DNA from: Prinsepia uniflora
Taxonomy: Eukaryota; Streptophyta; Magnoliopsida; Rosales; Rosaceae
NCBI GenBank assembly: GCA_032719365.1
Contig: CM064867.1
Coordinates: 44,293,651 to 44,357,650 of the forward strand
Reading direction: 5' to 3'
DNA length: 64,000 nt
Part shown: piece after piece, positions 53,649-64,000 of the stretch
How positions within the stretch are numbered: the stretch's first letter is position 1
How the letters are laid out: the number at the start of each line of letters is the position of its first letter
The notes under the pieces: model-generated
Database searches by the model: none
What the model saw: the letters and a program-made list of their open reading frames with translations, nothing else
Told to the model about the DNA's origin: nothing
Translations under genes and position numbers: made by a program

Positions 53649-55908
53649 TGTAACGACCCGTCCCAAATCATCGAGATTAATTAAGAATTAATTGAGGAAT
53701 AACGAGACTAATTGGGAATTAGTCGAGGATTACTGGACGATTGGGGTAAAATGACATTTTAGCCCTTGGAAAGGGTAAAAAGTTAACTTTTAACCTAGGA
53801 GGTCAATGGCATCTAGATCGAGGTCCATTATGTAGATCGAGATGATATGAGTCTTTAGATAGGCGACACATCAAAATCAGACAAAGTACAGGAAAGTTAC
53901 GGGTCAAGAACGATTGTACATATTATTTGTAGTTGTATGAAAATCGAGAAGGGCTGATTTTTGGTGGTTGAACAGTGGGGCCCAAATATTTTGTTCAGGC
54001 CTAATGGATGAGTGACAAGTGTCACTCATTCTTCTCACTTGAAACCCACAACCCAAATCTCACACCCCTATTCCTTCACCCTTTGCTATCTATGTGAAAG
54101 AGACAGTGATAGAGTGACACAAGATGGAGAAGACGGTGACAACGGTTGGGGCAACCATGCACGGTGGCCAGAAAATCGAAGGTAAGCCGATTTGGGTTCG
54201 AAAATCAATTCAAGTTTAAGGGTTCGTTGGGCAATTCTAATGTGTAGAATCGATTCCTAGGAACTAGACGAACACAAAGGGACCAAAAGGAGGAATTTTG
54301 GCTACTGGGAGTGCCTAGAAATAGAGTTGGATGTTCATCCGAGATCACCAAGCTTTCAAGGTAATTTCGATACACTTTTAGTCGATTTTGAATCCATAGA
54401 ACAGTTACTCGGATCAATGTGATCCCGTAAGATGAAAAATGGTCAAAAAAGGCCGAGGAATGAGTGACATCGAGTGTGGTTAGGTCGCGGGTCGAATCAA
54501 CCTGTCTCAAGGTTAACAATGACGACATGGCAGTCCACATCATCATCTGTCAAAGTCGTCCATCCACGTGGGCAATCAGGTGATGCCACGTGCGATGCTG
54601 TTAGGTCCAGTTAGCATGTCAGGTCCAGTCAGCATGTCAGACACGTGAACCAATCGGGTGGTTCCATGTGGTAGGCTGCCAGACTTGACATTATCAAACA
54701 CGTAGACCAATCAGAGAGTGACATGTGGCAGGTGTCAGACCTGCCAAGCTGACTTCAGTCGTTGATCGTTAACTTTTGTTGACCGAAACTTTAACCGGAG
54801 CGTGGAGGTACGGGGCATAAATTTCGACGTGGAGGCGCGTAGGCACAAATTTTGAGGTGAACCCAGTCATGTTCAAAAGATTTCGATGATTTGAATCTAA
54901 GGGTGGCAGTTTCAGGTCGATTAGATGTCGTTTTCTAGGTCATTTAGAGGTATTTAGCCTCGGGAAACGTGTTCAGGACACGTTGGTCGTACCAAGATTT
55001 GTGATGGTCTATGATATCAACTTATGGAAGTTGTTAGTGACCTTTGGGTATGGTTTGGATAGGTACGAACGTCCCGGAGATTGTGGATTAGCTTTGGATT
55101 GGCTTACGGCACGGGTTTCGGAGCGCGCACTGTGGACTGACGGTGAGTGTACTTTGGTTTCTAAATGATGCATGCATATATGTTTTAATGTTTTATAAAC
55201 ATAGTTTGAAATGCAATGATTGCATAGTGATTTGAATGATTTACAGATTTTCACGAGAAGTTAGATCAGGCTTGAGACCCTATTGAAATGATTTTGGGCT
55301 TATGATCCAGTGGAAAGATCATGGACTCCGTGAGTGAGTCCATTGGAAATCATGTTTCCGGCTAAGGGCCCTATGGGGGCTTCAGACCATGTTTTATACG
55401 AAAGTGGACACCGTTTTATGAGATTTTTGGAAACTAGTTTTGGGCTGAGACCCAGTGCAAAATAATTGTTTTGGATTTGAGAATCAACAGTTTATGAAAA
55501 TGTTTCTACTATTTTTTATTATGACCATTATACGAAATGATGGATAGGACTCCAATAAGAATGTGTTTCCCCGGAGTGGGCCTTCGGCAGGAATGTGTTT
55601 CCCCAAAGAGGACCGGGTGAGAGGATGGCTATGACTCCGGTAGGAATATGTTTCCTCGGAGAGGGCCTCTGGCAGGAATGTGTTTCCTCGAAGAGGACCC
55701 TATGAGATGATGGATAGGACTCCGGCAGGAATGTGTTTCCCCAGAGATGATCCGGATGGATATGACTCTGGCTGGGATTTGTTTCCCTAGAGAGGGCGTC
55801 TGGCGAGAATGTGTTCCTTAGTAGGGATGTGTTTCCCTGGAAAGGTCACGACGACACTACCTGCACATCCCATGATAATCTAGGGGGATTGGGATGGGTT
55901 TTGTAACA
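53649..55908 (+). mobile_element. LTR-D (3' LTR), about 2.26 kb
   Basis: It starts TGTAACGACCCGTCCC and ends GGGATGGGTTTTGTAACA. In order: a palindrome with a short right arm (about 54003-54030), the CACGTGG-type block (54530-54755), left bracket GGTGAGTGTAC (55141), GGGCTTATGATCC-type units and the tandem CTCCGG array (55545-55835). The right bracket and the following block seem to be deleted, because the array is followed almost directly by the LTR end. Confidence 0.8.
55545..55835 (+). repeat. Tandem CTCCGG-N-CGGAG units in LTR-D
   Basis: About seven units matching 47775-48110. CTCCG at 55635-55639 pairs with CGGAG at 55657-55661. The unit at 55751 reads CTCTGG with CTAGAG. Confidence 0.85.
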
Positions 55909-58900
55909 TAAGCTCATCGGCAGTACGCGTTAGGTAGGTTTTGAGACGCTGAATCCGAAGACAAGCAGTACGCGTCAATCAGAGTTTGGATGACCAAGTT
56001 ACAGGTCTAGAAGCATGAAGGGCATTTTGGAAAATTGTCAAAGTGAGGGCAAAATGGTAATTTTGACTATTGTAGTTTGAAATCAGCCGTGATGGTTGTT
56101 TTGTGAATTGTTTAATCTGTTAAGAAGTTGTTTAACAGAATCAAGTGACAATTGGATGGATTGGAGGCACAAGTGTCGCAGTGGGAAACTTAAATAAGTA
56201 AAAGTGTTGTGTGTGCTGTGAAGGGACAGAGTACGGGTTGAGTTTTCTATTGCTTGGTGGGGTTGGAAGTGAAAAACAGAGACATTGGAGGCAAGTGCCC
56301 AGTATGTGAGATTGTGTGATGGTGGGTAACTTAAAAAAAATGAAGTAGTGTGCTTGGAAATGGAGGGGGAAACAGAACACAGAGCACGGGCGTGTAGTGG
56401 GCTGGGAATACTGTGCTGGTGCTTCTGAAAATTGGAAAAAAATTAAATACAACAAACATAGACTTTGAATATGGCTTGATCGACCTTCCCAAAAGGGAAT
56501 GGAGAGTAAATGAAACTGAAGAGAGGGATGGTAGAGTCTGGAGATTGAGAGGGGAAGGATTGGGATGAAAATGGTGAGAGAAGGAGTCAAAATCTGAAAC
56601 GGATTGAAGAGAGAGTGAGAATTCAATTTCAAAATGTAGGCCAGCCCATGGCAACTCAAGGCTTCATTGAGTCCTCTGGGATCAATTCAAGTCGATTTCG
56701 TACAAGAGGGAAGGGAGTTGATGCTGTTTTTGACTTTGAATGGACCTGGTGACCGAGAAGAAAATCGAGTTTGAGTCGTGAATTTTGAGGAGTTTAAGGG
56801 AGAAATTGACATGAGAAACAAGTTCATACGAACCCTATGAAGCTTCTGAGTGGGTCAATTTCAAGAAAACAATCGAGGTTGGTCGAGTTTGAAGATTGAA
56901 CAGTACCCACCTGTTCTTCGAAGTTCGACTTCGAATCGTCTGGATTCAGGTGAGTTCTTACGTAGTTGAGGTCACAGAACCCTAATTAGACACACGGCGA
57001 TCATTTTGTCTCACTGAATTGATGAAATTAAGTTGGAATTGACAGGATTCTAACCGGATCGTCTCGCGGGAAAACCGGACCCGTTTCACAGTCAGACGGG
57101 TTGGGACGACGACTGTAGCTTGCACTGTAGCTGCCGCTTGAGTTTCACGAGCAGCCACTCACGGCCGCGCGTGAGGCGCGTGGACCCGAATCTCAAGTTA
57201 AGTCCAACACGACTTTTGTCCTATACATTGCAACGAAAATTTTAGCGTTCATTTCGAATTAATCGGACACCGTTTCAAAGTTGTTTCGAGGGTCCGAAGG
57301 TTTATGCTACGTTGTTAATTAACGTTTAATTCCCGGAAATTTTGGGAAATTAGTATGTTGTTATTTTAGTCCTTAGTGACACTAAAGTATGATTTCGGAC
57401 AGGATTTGAGATTTCTGGAAAATGTCGAAAACTACGGAAATACGTGCAGCACGAGTAACGGGCATTATGGACGGTGTGTGAGTGGTCTTTGCTTTCAAAA
57501 TTAAATGCTTGCATAAAGATTTATATGATTATGATTATGACTTGTGATAATTTCGATTCCGTATTTATACATATTTTTGATATGCATACGAAATTGCACG
57601 TATTTCGAGACTATGGTTTCTCTTATGCTTTGGTGGTGTGATGAACAATTTCACATGATTTGTGTTTATGATGTTTTAAGGATGTTTGATTACGATTGTG
57701 AGTATGATTTGCGGTGTTGACACGGATTTCGAGATTTTTACGGATTTACACGTTTTACGAGATTTCGAGTATATTGTGATTTGACCATCGATTTGATGTT
57801 TTGACCTTGGGATTTGAAATATGATGTGATTTTGGGCTTGGTGCCCAGGGCATAAAAGCAATTTTGATGAACGAGATTTCAGTTTCGGAAGTTGAAAATG
57901 GATTTCTGGTTTGGGTTCGGAATGACGGTTCCGGATGCCGGCTTACGGTATCATCATTGCGAATTCGAATTCGGGAATGGGTGATGGTTTGATAAAGTGA
58001 TTTGATACGATTATACATGTCCCATTTTTTATGATGATTTGATTATGTTTTGTGAAGTAAGATGTTCGGGATTTGAATGTGGAAATTCGGACATGAGTCT
58101 TGTTATAACGAAATGTGATTTCGGATTGATTTTGGAATTAGGATCACGATGGATCCTGGATTGTTGTGATTTACAAATGGTTTTGGGGTTCAAAGACCCG
58201 ATATTATTGCTGGATTATGTTTTGGGTTTAAAAACCCGGTGCTATTGCTAGATCATGTTTTGAATTTAAAGACACGGTTAATTGATGACGGGGGAGGGCC
58301 CTTAATGAGTTTAAAGACTCGGTTACTGTTTTGAGTTTAAAGACTCGGTATGATACCCCCGAGGCCTATTGATTATGTTCTGAGTTTAAAGGCTCGTTGA
58401 TATCCCGGAAAGGCCTGATTATGCGAATGGTTTTGAGTTTAAAGACTCGGGCGCACTTGAGATCCAGCAGATTGTTTGACTTTTGAATTACTGTTGATTG
58501 CTGATGTTTCGGATGTGTTGGGCAGTGGCCCGATTTATATGGTTGATGGATTTGGATTATGTTGTGTACTTGGATTTGATTCATGGTTTTGGGCTGAGGC
58601 CCTGTGTTTATGATTACGGGCTAAGACCCGAAGGTTAAGAAGAGGAAAAAGAATGATTTGATTTTCGTACACGGTTTTCTTATGATGAAAATGTAACGGA
58701 TTGCAAAATTATTTTTCGAATGCATGCATTGGGTTTACGTGGAGGGTAGAAATGTATTTCTGTAACTGTTTTATAACTGATTTATTTTTGTCCACTCACA
58801 CCTTTTGTGTTTTTATTGACCCTCGAGGTCATGGCGCGTTGATCGAGGCTGATCGAGAGGCAGAGGCATGAGTGTGTACGTGTATGGCTATCCCTGGTTT

Positions 58901-58998
58901 GGCAAGTACTGAGGGTAATTTGGGAATTTCAGTCGACTTTCCAGATGGGAGCAGGACTGGGCACGGTTATCAATGTCCCTTCGGGGGTGGTCCTGTCA
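55909..58998 (+). mobile_element. LTR-B, 5' truncated
   Basis: It abuts the LTR-D end at 55908 and enters LTR-B about 150 bp from its start (compare GACGCTGAATCCGAAGACAA here with the segment at 25589). It ends GGTGGTCCTGTCA at 58998. Left bracket GTGTGAGTGG (57477), right bracket GTCCACTCACACC (58790), and between them GGGCTTGGTGCCC (57833), then GAGTTTAAAGACTC units (58190-58450). A Met-tRNA primer site follows, so it is the 5' LTR of the next interior. Confidence 0.8.
58185..58452 (+). repeat. GAGTTTAAAGACTCGG units in LTR-B
   Basis: Seven or eight units: GGGTTCAAAGACCC, GGGTTTAAAAACCC, GAATTTAAAGACAC, then GAGTTTAAAGACTC several times and GAGTTTAAAGGCTC, with 30-50 bp spacers. Paired stem differences (GGG/CCC against GAG/CTC) predominate. 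Confidence 0.8.
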
Positions 58999-59001
58999 AT
59001 T

Positions 59002-59013
59002 TGGTATCAGAGC
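59002..59013 (+). other. Initiator Met-tRNA primer binding site
   Basis: TGGTATCAGAGC, four bases after the LTR-B end, followed by the leader ACTAGGTTGCTGATTC. Confidence 0.9.
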
Positions 59014-59041
59014 ACTAGGTTGCTGATTCTGTTGCCACATC

Positions 59042-59131
59042 ATGCATCCGGAACGTAAGCCTCGTGCGCGACCTGGTAGTGAGACGGGTAGACGAGGGTG
59101 TATGAGACCTCGTGATAGATCTCGGATGTGA
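59042..59131 (+). pseudogene. gag N-terminal remnant, copy 2
   Basis: ATG opens a 29-codon basic frame, MHPERKPRARPGSETGRRG and on to a TGA. The matching frame at 21922 runs ten codons further. It lies about 30 bp after the primer site, the expected position for gag. Confidence 0.6.
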
Positions 59132-60553
59132 TTGACCCTGGGTTGAGGGTCAGATGTCATGTAGAATACACTGTGCACTACTGTTTGTAGACGTAGAATT
59201 ATGTGGGTCGCAGAGACGAATGAGCCTAGCTGCTAGAAAGGTTGCATAATCGCGCAAGTTTCACTTGTGATGGGATTATTCACGGTGGATTCCATAAGCG
59301 GAATGTGTGTAAAGTCTAAAACGTGACGGGATACTTCTTAGGCCTTATCCGTCGTATAAGATATGGTTGAGCATTGGTAATCGCTCAGGTCTGGGTATGT
59401 TAGTGATGACATGATTGATTTGGTATGAGATTGGACTCAGGAGGAGTCGAGATGTGGATGTGGGACTCAAATGAGTCAGGAGTTTGGTTAGAGACTTGAG
59501 ATGAGCCATGGTAAGGTACCAAGGCTCGAGAGGAGCCAGAAAGGCTGATTGGGGAATGTTTGACACTTGGGATGCCAAGGACTGGTATGTAGTCAGATGT
59601 TGTTGAGTTAGGAAATTGTGGCTTGGTCTTGGGTAATTTTGTTAATTGGACTTTTGGGTCAGTGTCCTTAGTGACTGAGGATCGGGCGGGGACCCGAAGC
59701 ATACAAATATTTGGACTTAGGAGATAGTCCAGTTCAGTGGGACGCAAGCCGGGTCCACTGGGAGGTAAAGTGATAAGGGCATTGGTATAGTAATAGTTGT
59801 GATTGTGAGTCGTCTTGTCACACCATTAAGAAATGGTTATATAGATTGATGGATATAAGTGAGATGGCACTGCTGGGGGTGTGTTAGAGTGAAGATTGGC
59901 TCCTGTATTGGTTGCTGACATGGCATGTAACGACCCGTCCTTGAAATAGGGTTAAGACGGGGATTAGTGAGCTTAACCGTTGGTTAGTTAGGTACGATAA
60001 GTTCATTAAGATAGAATGACGATTTTGCCCCTAGTTCGGGCAAATTGTTGAATTTTAGTTTGGACGGTCAAATGGACTTTGACCGATGACTGTGACGTAG
60101 TTCAGGACGTCACGAATACGTAGACAGGTGGTACGCCCGATTCCGACATCCGAGGAGGAAGTTATGATGTTCGGAAGGTTGGGGGCATTACCGTAATTTG
60201 GGTAAAATAGGGGGGAAAAGTTGACTTTTCGTACGATCGGGTTTTGACACGTTGACCTAGGATAGTTAGGTAGATCTCATTGTCCTGAGTTCAACGACAG
60301 GCGGCACGTGTTCATCGGAGTTAGGATGCGTGAGTTACATGTCTAAAACGGTAAGGGAAAATGGTAATTTTGGCTTAAAAGGAAGGGTATTTTGGTCTTT
60401 TGCACATTGGGATTTGTGCAACAGAGAGGGACAAATGGAGGATTGAGATTGAGCCACTTGGGAGAGGAGTTGTAGAATAGTGACACATGTAGGAGGGCTA
60501 GAGGATTCTAGGGAAAACAGGTCCAATAATTTGGGATTTTGTGATCGTGTACC

Positions 60554-60555
<2 letters not shown>

Positions 60556-60584
<29 letters not shown>
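60556..60584. repeat. TG microsatellite
   Basis: A pure TG run of about 14 units. Its counterpart in the other LTR-E copy (3966-3980) has only about seven, so the run varies between copies. Confidence 0.92.
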
Positions 60585-61397
60585 TCGAAGAAAAGAGAGA
60601 ACAGAGACAGAGAGTTGGGAGAAGTGGACGGTGATTGCGTGTGTGTTCGTGTGAATTGATGAATGAGGAGTGACCAGTGGTTGAGAGGGAGACAGTGAGA
60701 AGGTTGGGAGGTGAGGAATTAGTGTGTGTGCGAGGTGTGAGCTCATGGGGAAATCAGAAAACAGAGAGGAGTTTGAGTGGTGGTGCTGCCGTGTAAGGGG
60801 CCAATCGAAGCTGGTGGAGGTGTCCAGAGGCTGGAGGTGGACTGGAGGAGTCGTGTCTTCACGACTGAGCTCACGGTGGTGGTCGGTGTGCAGGATCGGG
60901 ATTTCCCGAGGAAGCTAAGGAACGTACGGGACGTGATTGAGGGCTCGGTAATTGTGAGTGGACCCGTTTCTCTTAACTTGAGCATGCATAACTACTTTTC
61001 ATTACTTGTTTTATGGTTTTAGTCATGATTCTATGTTTATCGAATATGATTTGTTGGTTTTATATAATTGCACGTTTTTCGAGAAAGTTTGTATTTGGCA
61101 CGTTTTACGAGAAAAGTGTGATTTCTGAATATGATGCTATGGTTTTGTAATTTCAAAGAAGAAGTGATTCAAATGACTATAAATAGATTTTTGAAACATG
61201 ATTTGGTGATTAAAAAGATTTTCAGTTTTGAAATTGGATTTCAGAAACGAGATTTGGTTTTAAAGTTGAAAAGTGGAATTCCGGATTTGGGTTCGGAATG
61301 ATGGTTCTGGACGCCGGAAGGGCATCAGACCAGTGATTTTAGATTCGGTTTTGGATATGGATTTCAAAATGGTTTTGGATTGGATTTGCTGGATCTG

Positions 61398-61605
61398 GTT
61401 ATTGGGTTTAAAGACCCGGATATTGATTTGACGGAGGACGGGCCCAGATTGAGTTTAAAGACTCGGGAGTTTAAAGACTCGGATATATTGATATTTCCCC
61501 CGTAGGCCTATTGAGTTTAAAGACTCGAGAGTTTAAAGACTCGGATATTATGAGGCCTAGATTGAGTTTAAAGACTCGGGAGTTTAAAGACTCGGATAGA
61601 TCCAG
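61398..61605 (+). repeat. GAGTTTAAAGACTC units in LTR-E
   Basis: Six GAGTTTAAAGACTCGG units, mostly as adjacent pairs, preceded by one GGGTTTAAAGACCC. The spacers include CCCCCGTAGGCCTATT and GAGGACGGGCCC. Confidence 0.88.
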
Positions 61606-62177
61606 CAGGTTTGATCGGATAATGATGGCTTGGTATTTATGTTTTGTGTTACGGTTTTATGATGCGTATGATATGATTTCTATGACTGTTTTTCTAATGA
61701 TTCTGTAAATGTTTTCTGATGATCTTTACGTGATTTATAAATGTTTTTAGTAACTGGGTTATGCATGTGATTTCAAAACGGAGGGCTAAAACCCTGGTTT
61801 TACTATGAAATGGTTTTCGGAAAATATGTTAATATTTATGGTCCACTCACACCTTCTGTTTTAAATTGTCCTCCAGGTTGTGAAGCTAGCGCTGGGTTCT
61901 GACGTCGAGGCATTGTCGGACGCATAGAGTGACCCCGGAGTGTTTAGATTTTCCGTTGTGAGTGTACATTGTTCATCGGTTTTCTTTTTTTTTTTTGTAT
62001 TTGGTACTATGCTCTGTAAAACTCTGACTTCGGGATGTTTTATATATTTTCTCCTGCGTCTGACTGTTTTGTTCGAGAGTTTTCGTGAGCTACTGTAGAC
62101 TTTCTATCGGGGTGTCAGACGGGAGCAGGATTTACCTCGGTTTTCGGGGTGAAACCGGGGTGGGTCCTGACATGGCA

Positions 62178-64000
62178 GGAGTGTGGAGAGTTGGTGGGGG
62201 CTGTGATGGACCCTAGGGGTGTGGTCAGTTGGGACCACATGCCTGGGGATTTGTAATTCCTTCGTAGGAAGCCTGAGTAACCCTGAAGCGATGACATGGA
62301 TACCTATTACTTGTGGTCATGATGTAAGATTAACCAGGACGTATGTATTGGGTAGGTCCCAGATTATCCACTCTTCCATGTCTTGAGATTGGTTATTGGT
62401 TGGGTATGGTGTTATTTGTGATCGGTTATGGTATGGAAGTTGTTGAACTGACCCGAGTTATCGATGTGATACCTTGATGATCTATATGCGGCAACCTTGG
62501 TATTTATATATGGTAAAATTGGTGAGATATAAAGGGGGTAGAACTATCGATGTGAGGTTACCCAGGATGACTGGTGTTGTTCGCCTAGTGGTCGACTTAG
62601 TTTTTGATGAATTGGATGTCATCCTAGGAATGGATCGGTTGATGACCCATGTTATCCCTATAGAGTATGTTGTTTTTGAGAGTGTTATGTGGAATCTAGG
62701 ATTTCAGGGGTTGTGTTTCAGGGAGACTCGAGGGTGTTACCCTCTAGGAAGATCTTGACACCCACAACCAATATATGGTCGGTATGAGGTGTTCAAGTCT
62801 GTTGGACACATGTGTGGTGTATGTGCTTAGTGTATGAGACGATAAGTGAGGGCTGAAAATGCCCAGACTTCTTAACATATTCCTGAGGTTCTGCCAGGAT
62901 GGGGTTTTGCTAGGCTGAGAAATTGAGTTTACGATGATTTGAGGTTACATGTTGGTTATGGGCGACCTAATAAGGTAACGGTATGGAATAAGGATTCTGT
63001 ATCACGAGTTAAGGAATTTTGGTTTCTTGGGAATGTTGTGGTTAGTGACCTTATTAAGAGAGGCCAACTTGATGCTGATTGTTGATTTTGAGTAAAAGAG
63101 AGAGAAGGATAATGGCCGGATTTGGTATGGCCAAGGTTAGTTGATGGTGATACCCTTGGACAACCATTTGGGGCTAGTCATAGATGAGAGTCGGGTAGTT
63201 TGACCACATTTGAGTAATGCACGATAGCATGATTGATGATTGGTTGGAGTACTTACATGTACCGATGGGCGTCTGACGTACTGAATAGGTGAATTGAATA
63301 TGCCCTCAGAGATAGTCGAATAAGTGTAGGTCTGATGGACCAGAGTAGGTTTGGGAAACATGAGCTGGGTTGAGATTTGTTGGAGACCCCCAAAGGATTG
63401 TAGGGATCTCTCCCATGTGTTCCCAGTTATGGTGATTGACCCGGAAAGAGGTCAGAGTTTTGGAACTAAGAACTGAGTTAGGATAGTTAAAAGTGGAGAA
63501 GCGATCACTTATTTTCGATCCCTCACTTTGAGTTTGGGGATTCAGTGAGTCGGGTGTTGCTACTAGTTAAACCCTCAGAAGTTGACCTTTCTTGTACGAG
63601 TTGAGATCGACCCACGGGGTTGAGCGTGCAGAGGACATACACCTTGGGGAAAGAATGTACGAGTACTGTATCAACCATCAGGATTAGTATTGATGGATAA
63701 AAAGAAATTCCTAATGTGTGATAAGGTGATGGTGGTGATGGTCGGGATAGTGAGATGACGACCACATTGTCGGATCAGGTATTAAAGTAGGAGCAGATTG
63801 TCATGTTGGATAACTTAAGGATAGGGGAAATCCTGTGAGTTACGGAACTCCATAGGGTTGGAGTAGTACATGATTTTTGATAACTTGGACTGTTGGCATC
63901 CAACTGCAGGACCATACTTAGTGTATGGTGAAGTCGCAGTTAGGAATGGGGTGGGTTTTGCGATATAGTATGAATGATTATACTAAGTGTGTATTGGCAA
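62178..64000 (+). pseudogene. Decayed chromovirus interior, copy 2, part 2
   Basis: The continuation of the interior after the solo LTR aligns by eye with 22865-24930 of copy 1, with its own deletions. It includes the protease end (62474-62758), an RT start block near 62975 (GGTAACGGTATGGAATAAGG), and later pol debris up to the window edge. Frames are broken throughout. Confidence 0.72.
62474..62758 (+). pseudogene. Retroviral-type aspartic protease C-terminal remnant
   Basis: This open stretch of 94 codons includes VDLVFDELDVILGMDRLMTH (split here at 20 residues), the pattern at the end of Tekay/Del protease (family DVILGMDWL, with hydrophobic residues before it), followed by IPIEYVVFES. 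The catalytic D-S/T-G triad lies upstream and is not readable. Copy 1 has the same block at about 23180-23400 with more stops. Confidence 0.75.

Larger units (their letters stand above)
58999..59925 (+). pseudogene. Decayed chromovirus interior, copy 2, part 1
   Basis: This begins at the primer region and follows copy 1 (21875-22870) with scattered changes: the gag start, GAATGAGCC, GACTCGAGANGAGTC-type short repeats (59440-59540) and GGTCCACTGGG. No domain is readable past the first 30 codons. The last five bases, TGGCA, are the duplication of the solo LTR that follows. Confidence 0.75.
59926..62172 (+). mobile_element. Solo LTR-E, TSD TGGCA
   Basis: It starts TGTAACGACCCGTCC and ends GGGGTGGGTCCTGACA. 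TGGCA is duplicated at 59921-59925 and 62173-62177. It is 2247 bp on the plus strand and splits the interior of the chromovirus copy 2. It carries a TG microsatellite (60556-60584), left bracket TGTGAGTGGACC with GCATGCATAA (60953-60990), the GAGTTTAAAGACTC array (61398-61605) and right bracket GGTCCACTCACACC (61840). It matches the minus solo LTR at 1692-4612. Confidence 0.94.

Noticed and set aside
56141..56659. 172-codon minus-strand reading frame
   Set aside because: It lies inside LTR-B, is Ser/Pro/Phe/His rich with no motif, and is antisense to purine-rich LTR sequence. Other LTR-B copies do not keep it.

Overview
This window looks like a nest of plant LTR retrotransposons with no host gene that I can support. 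Initiator-Met-tRNA and Asp-tRNA type primer sites, chromovirus (Tekay/Del-like) integrase remnants, an Athila-type gag and a Cassandra TRIM carrying 5S rRNA sequence all point to a flowering plant, probably a eudicot, and to heterochromatic, perhaps pericentromeric, DNA. I cannot name the species.

I use working names for the LTR groups. LTR-A, LTR-B, LTR-D and LTR-E are long (about 2.2-3.4 kb), mostly starting TGTAACGACC and ending CCTGACA or CCTGTCA. They belong to Ty3/gypsy elements that are non-autonomous or badly decayed. The Athila-type LTRs start TGATAAG or TGATAGG.

Layout. 1-875: LTR-D fragment (+). 876-20710: a minus-strand LTR-A element whose 3' LTR (876-6497), non-coding interior (6498-14735) and damaged 5' LTR are interrupted by solo LTRs at 1692-4612, 8254-11633 and 12070-14567, each with a perfect 5-bp target duplication. 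14768-18918: two telescoped plus-strand LTR-A fragments. 20711-21655: another minus LTR-A fragment. 21885-25440: a decayed chromovirus interior (gag start, protease, RT and integrase debris), followed by a truncated LTR-B and a second partial copy of the same interior (to about 27018). 27019-34219: minus-strand Athila-like non-autonomous element arranged LTR-interior-LTR-truncated interior. 34220-35808: remnant of a minus LTR-A element. 35809-36150: Cassandra LTR fragment. 36186-43404: a complete LARD-type element with two 2763-bp LTRs, target duplication GCCAG, primer site and polypurine tract, but no coding interior. 43405-46165: minus LTR fragments and a chromovirus integrase remnant. 46171-50017: plus LTR-D containing a complete Cassandra (48564-49706, duplication TGCAT). 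50018-about 53470: Athila 5' LTR, primer site and frameshifted gag. 53470-58998: chromovirus 3' tail, LTR-D, then a 5'-truncated LTR-B. 58999-64000: a second decayed chromovirus interior, interrupted by the solo LTR-E at 59926-62172 (duplication TGGCA).

The most unusual signal is inside the long LTRs. (1) Groups with different outer sequence share a centre bracketed by an inverted pair, GTGAGTGGAC...GCATGCATAA on one side and TTATGCATGC...GTCCACTCAC on the other. (2) The bracketed centre holds tandem short units, many of them perfect small hairpins whose stems differ between units by paired changes (GGGCC/GGCCC, GGACC/GGTCC, GGACT/AGTCC, GGATTC/GAATCC). (3) A 34-bp near-perfect palindrome lies a few hundred bases from the LTR start, and several truncation or deletion breakpoints fall in or beside it. 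The Cassandra is also unusual: both LTRs carry two 5S-derived modules rather than one.
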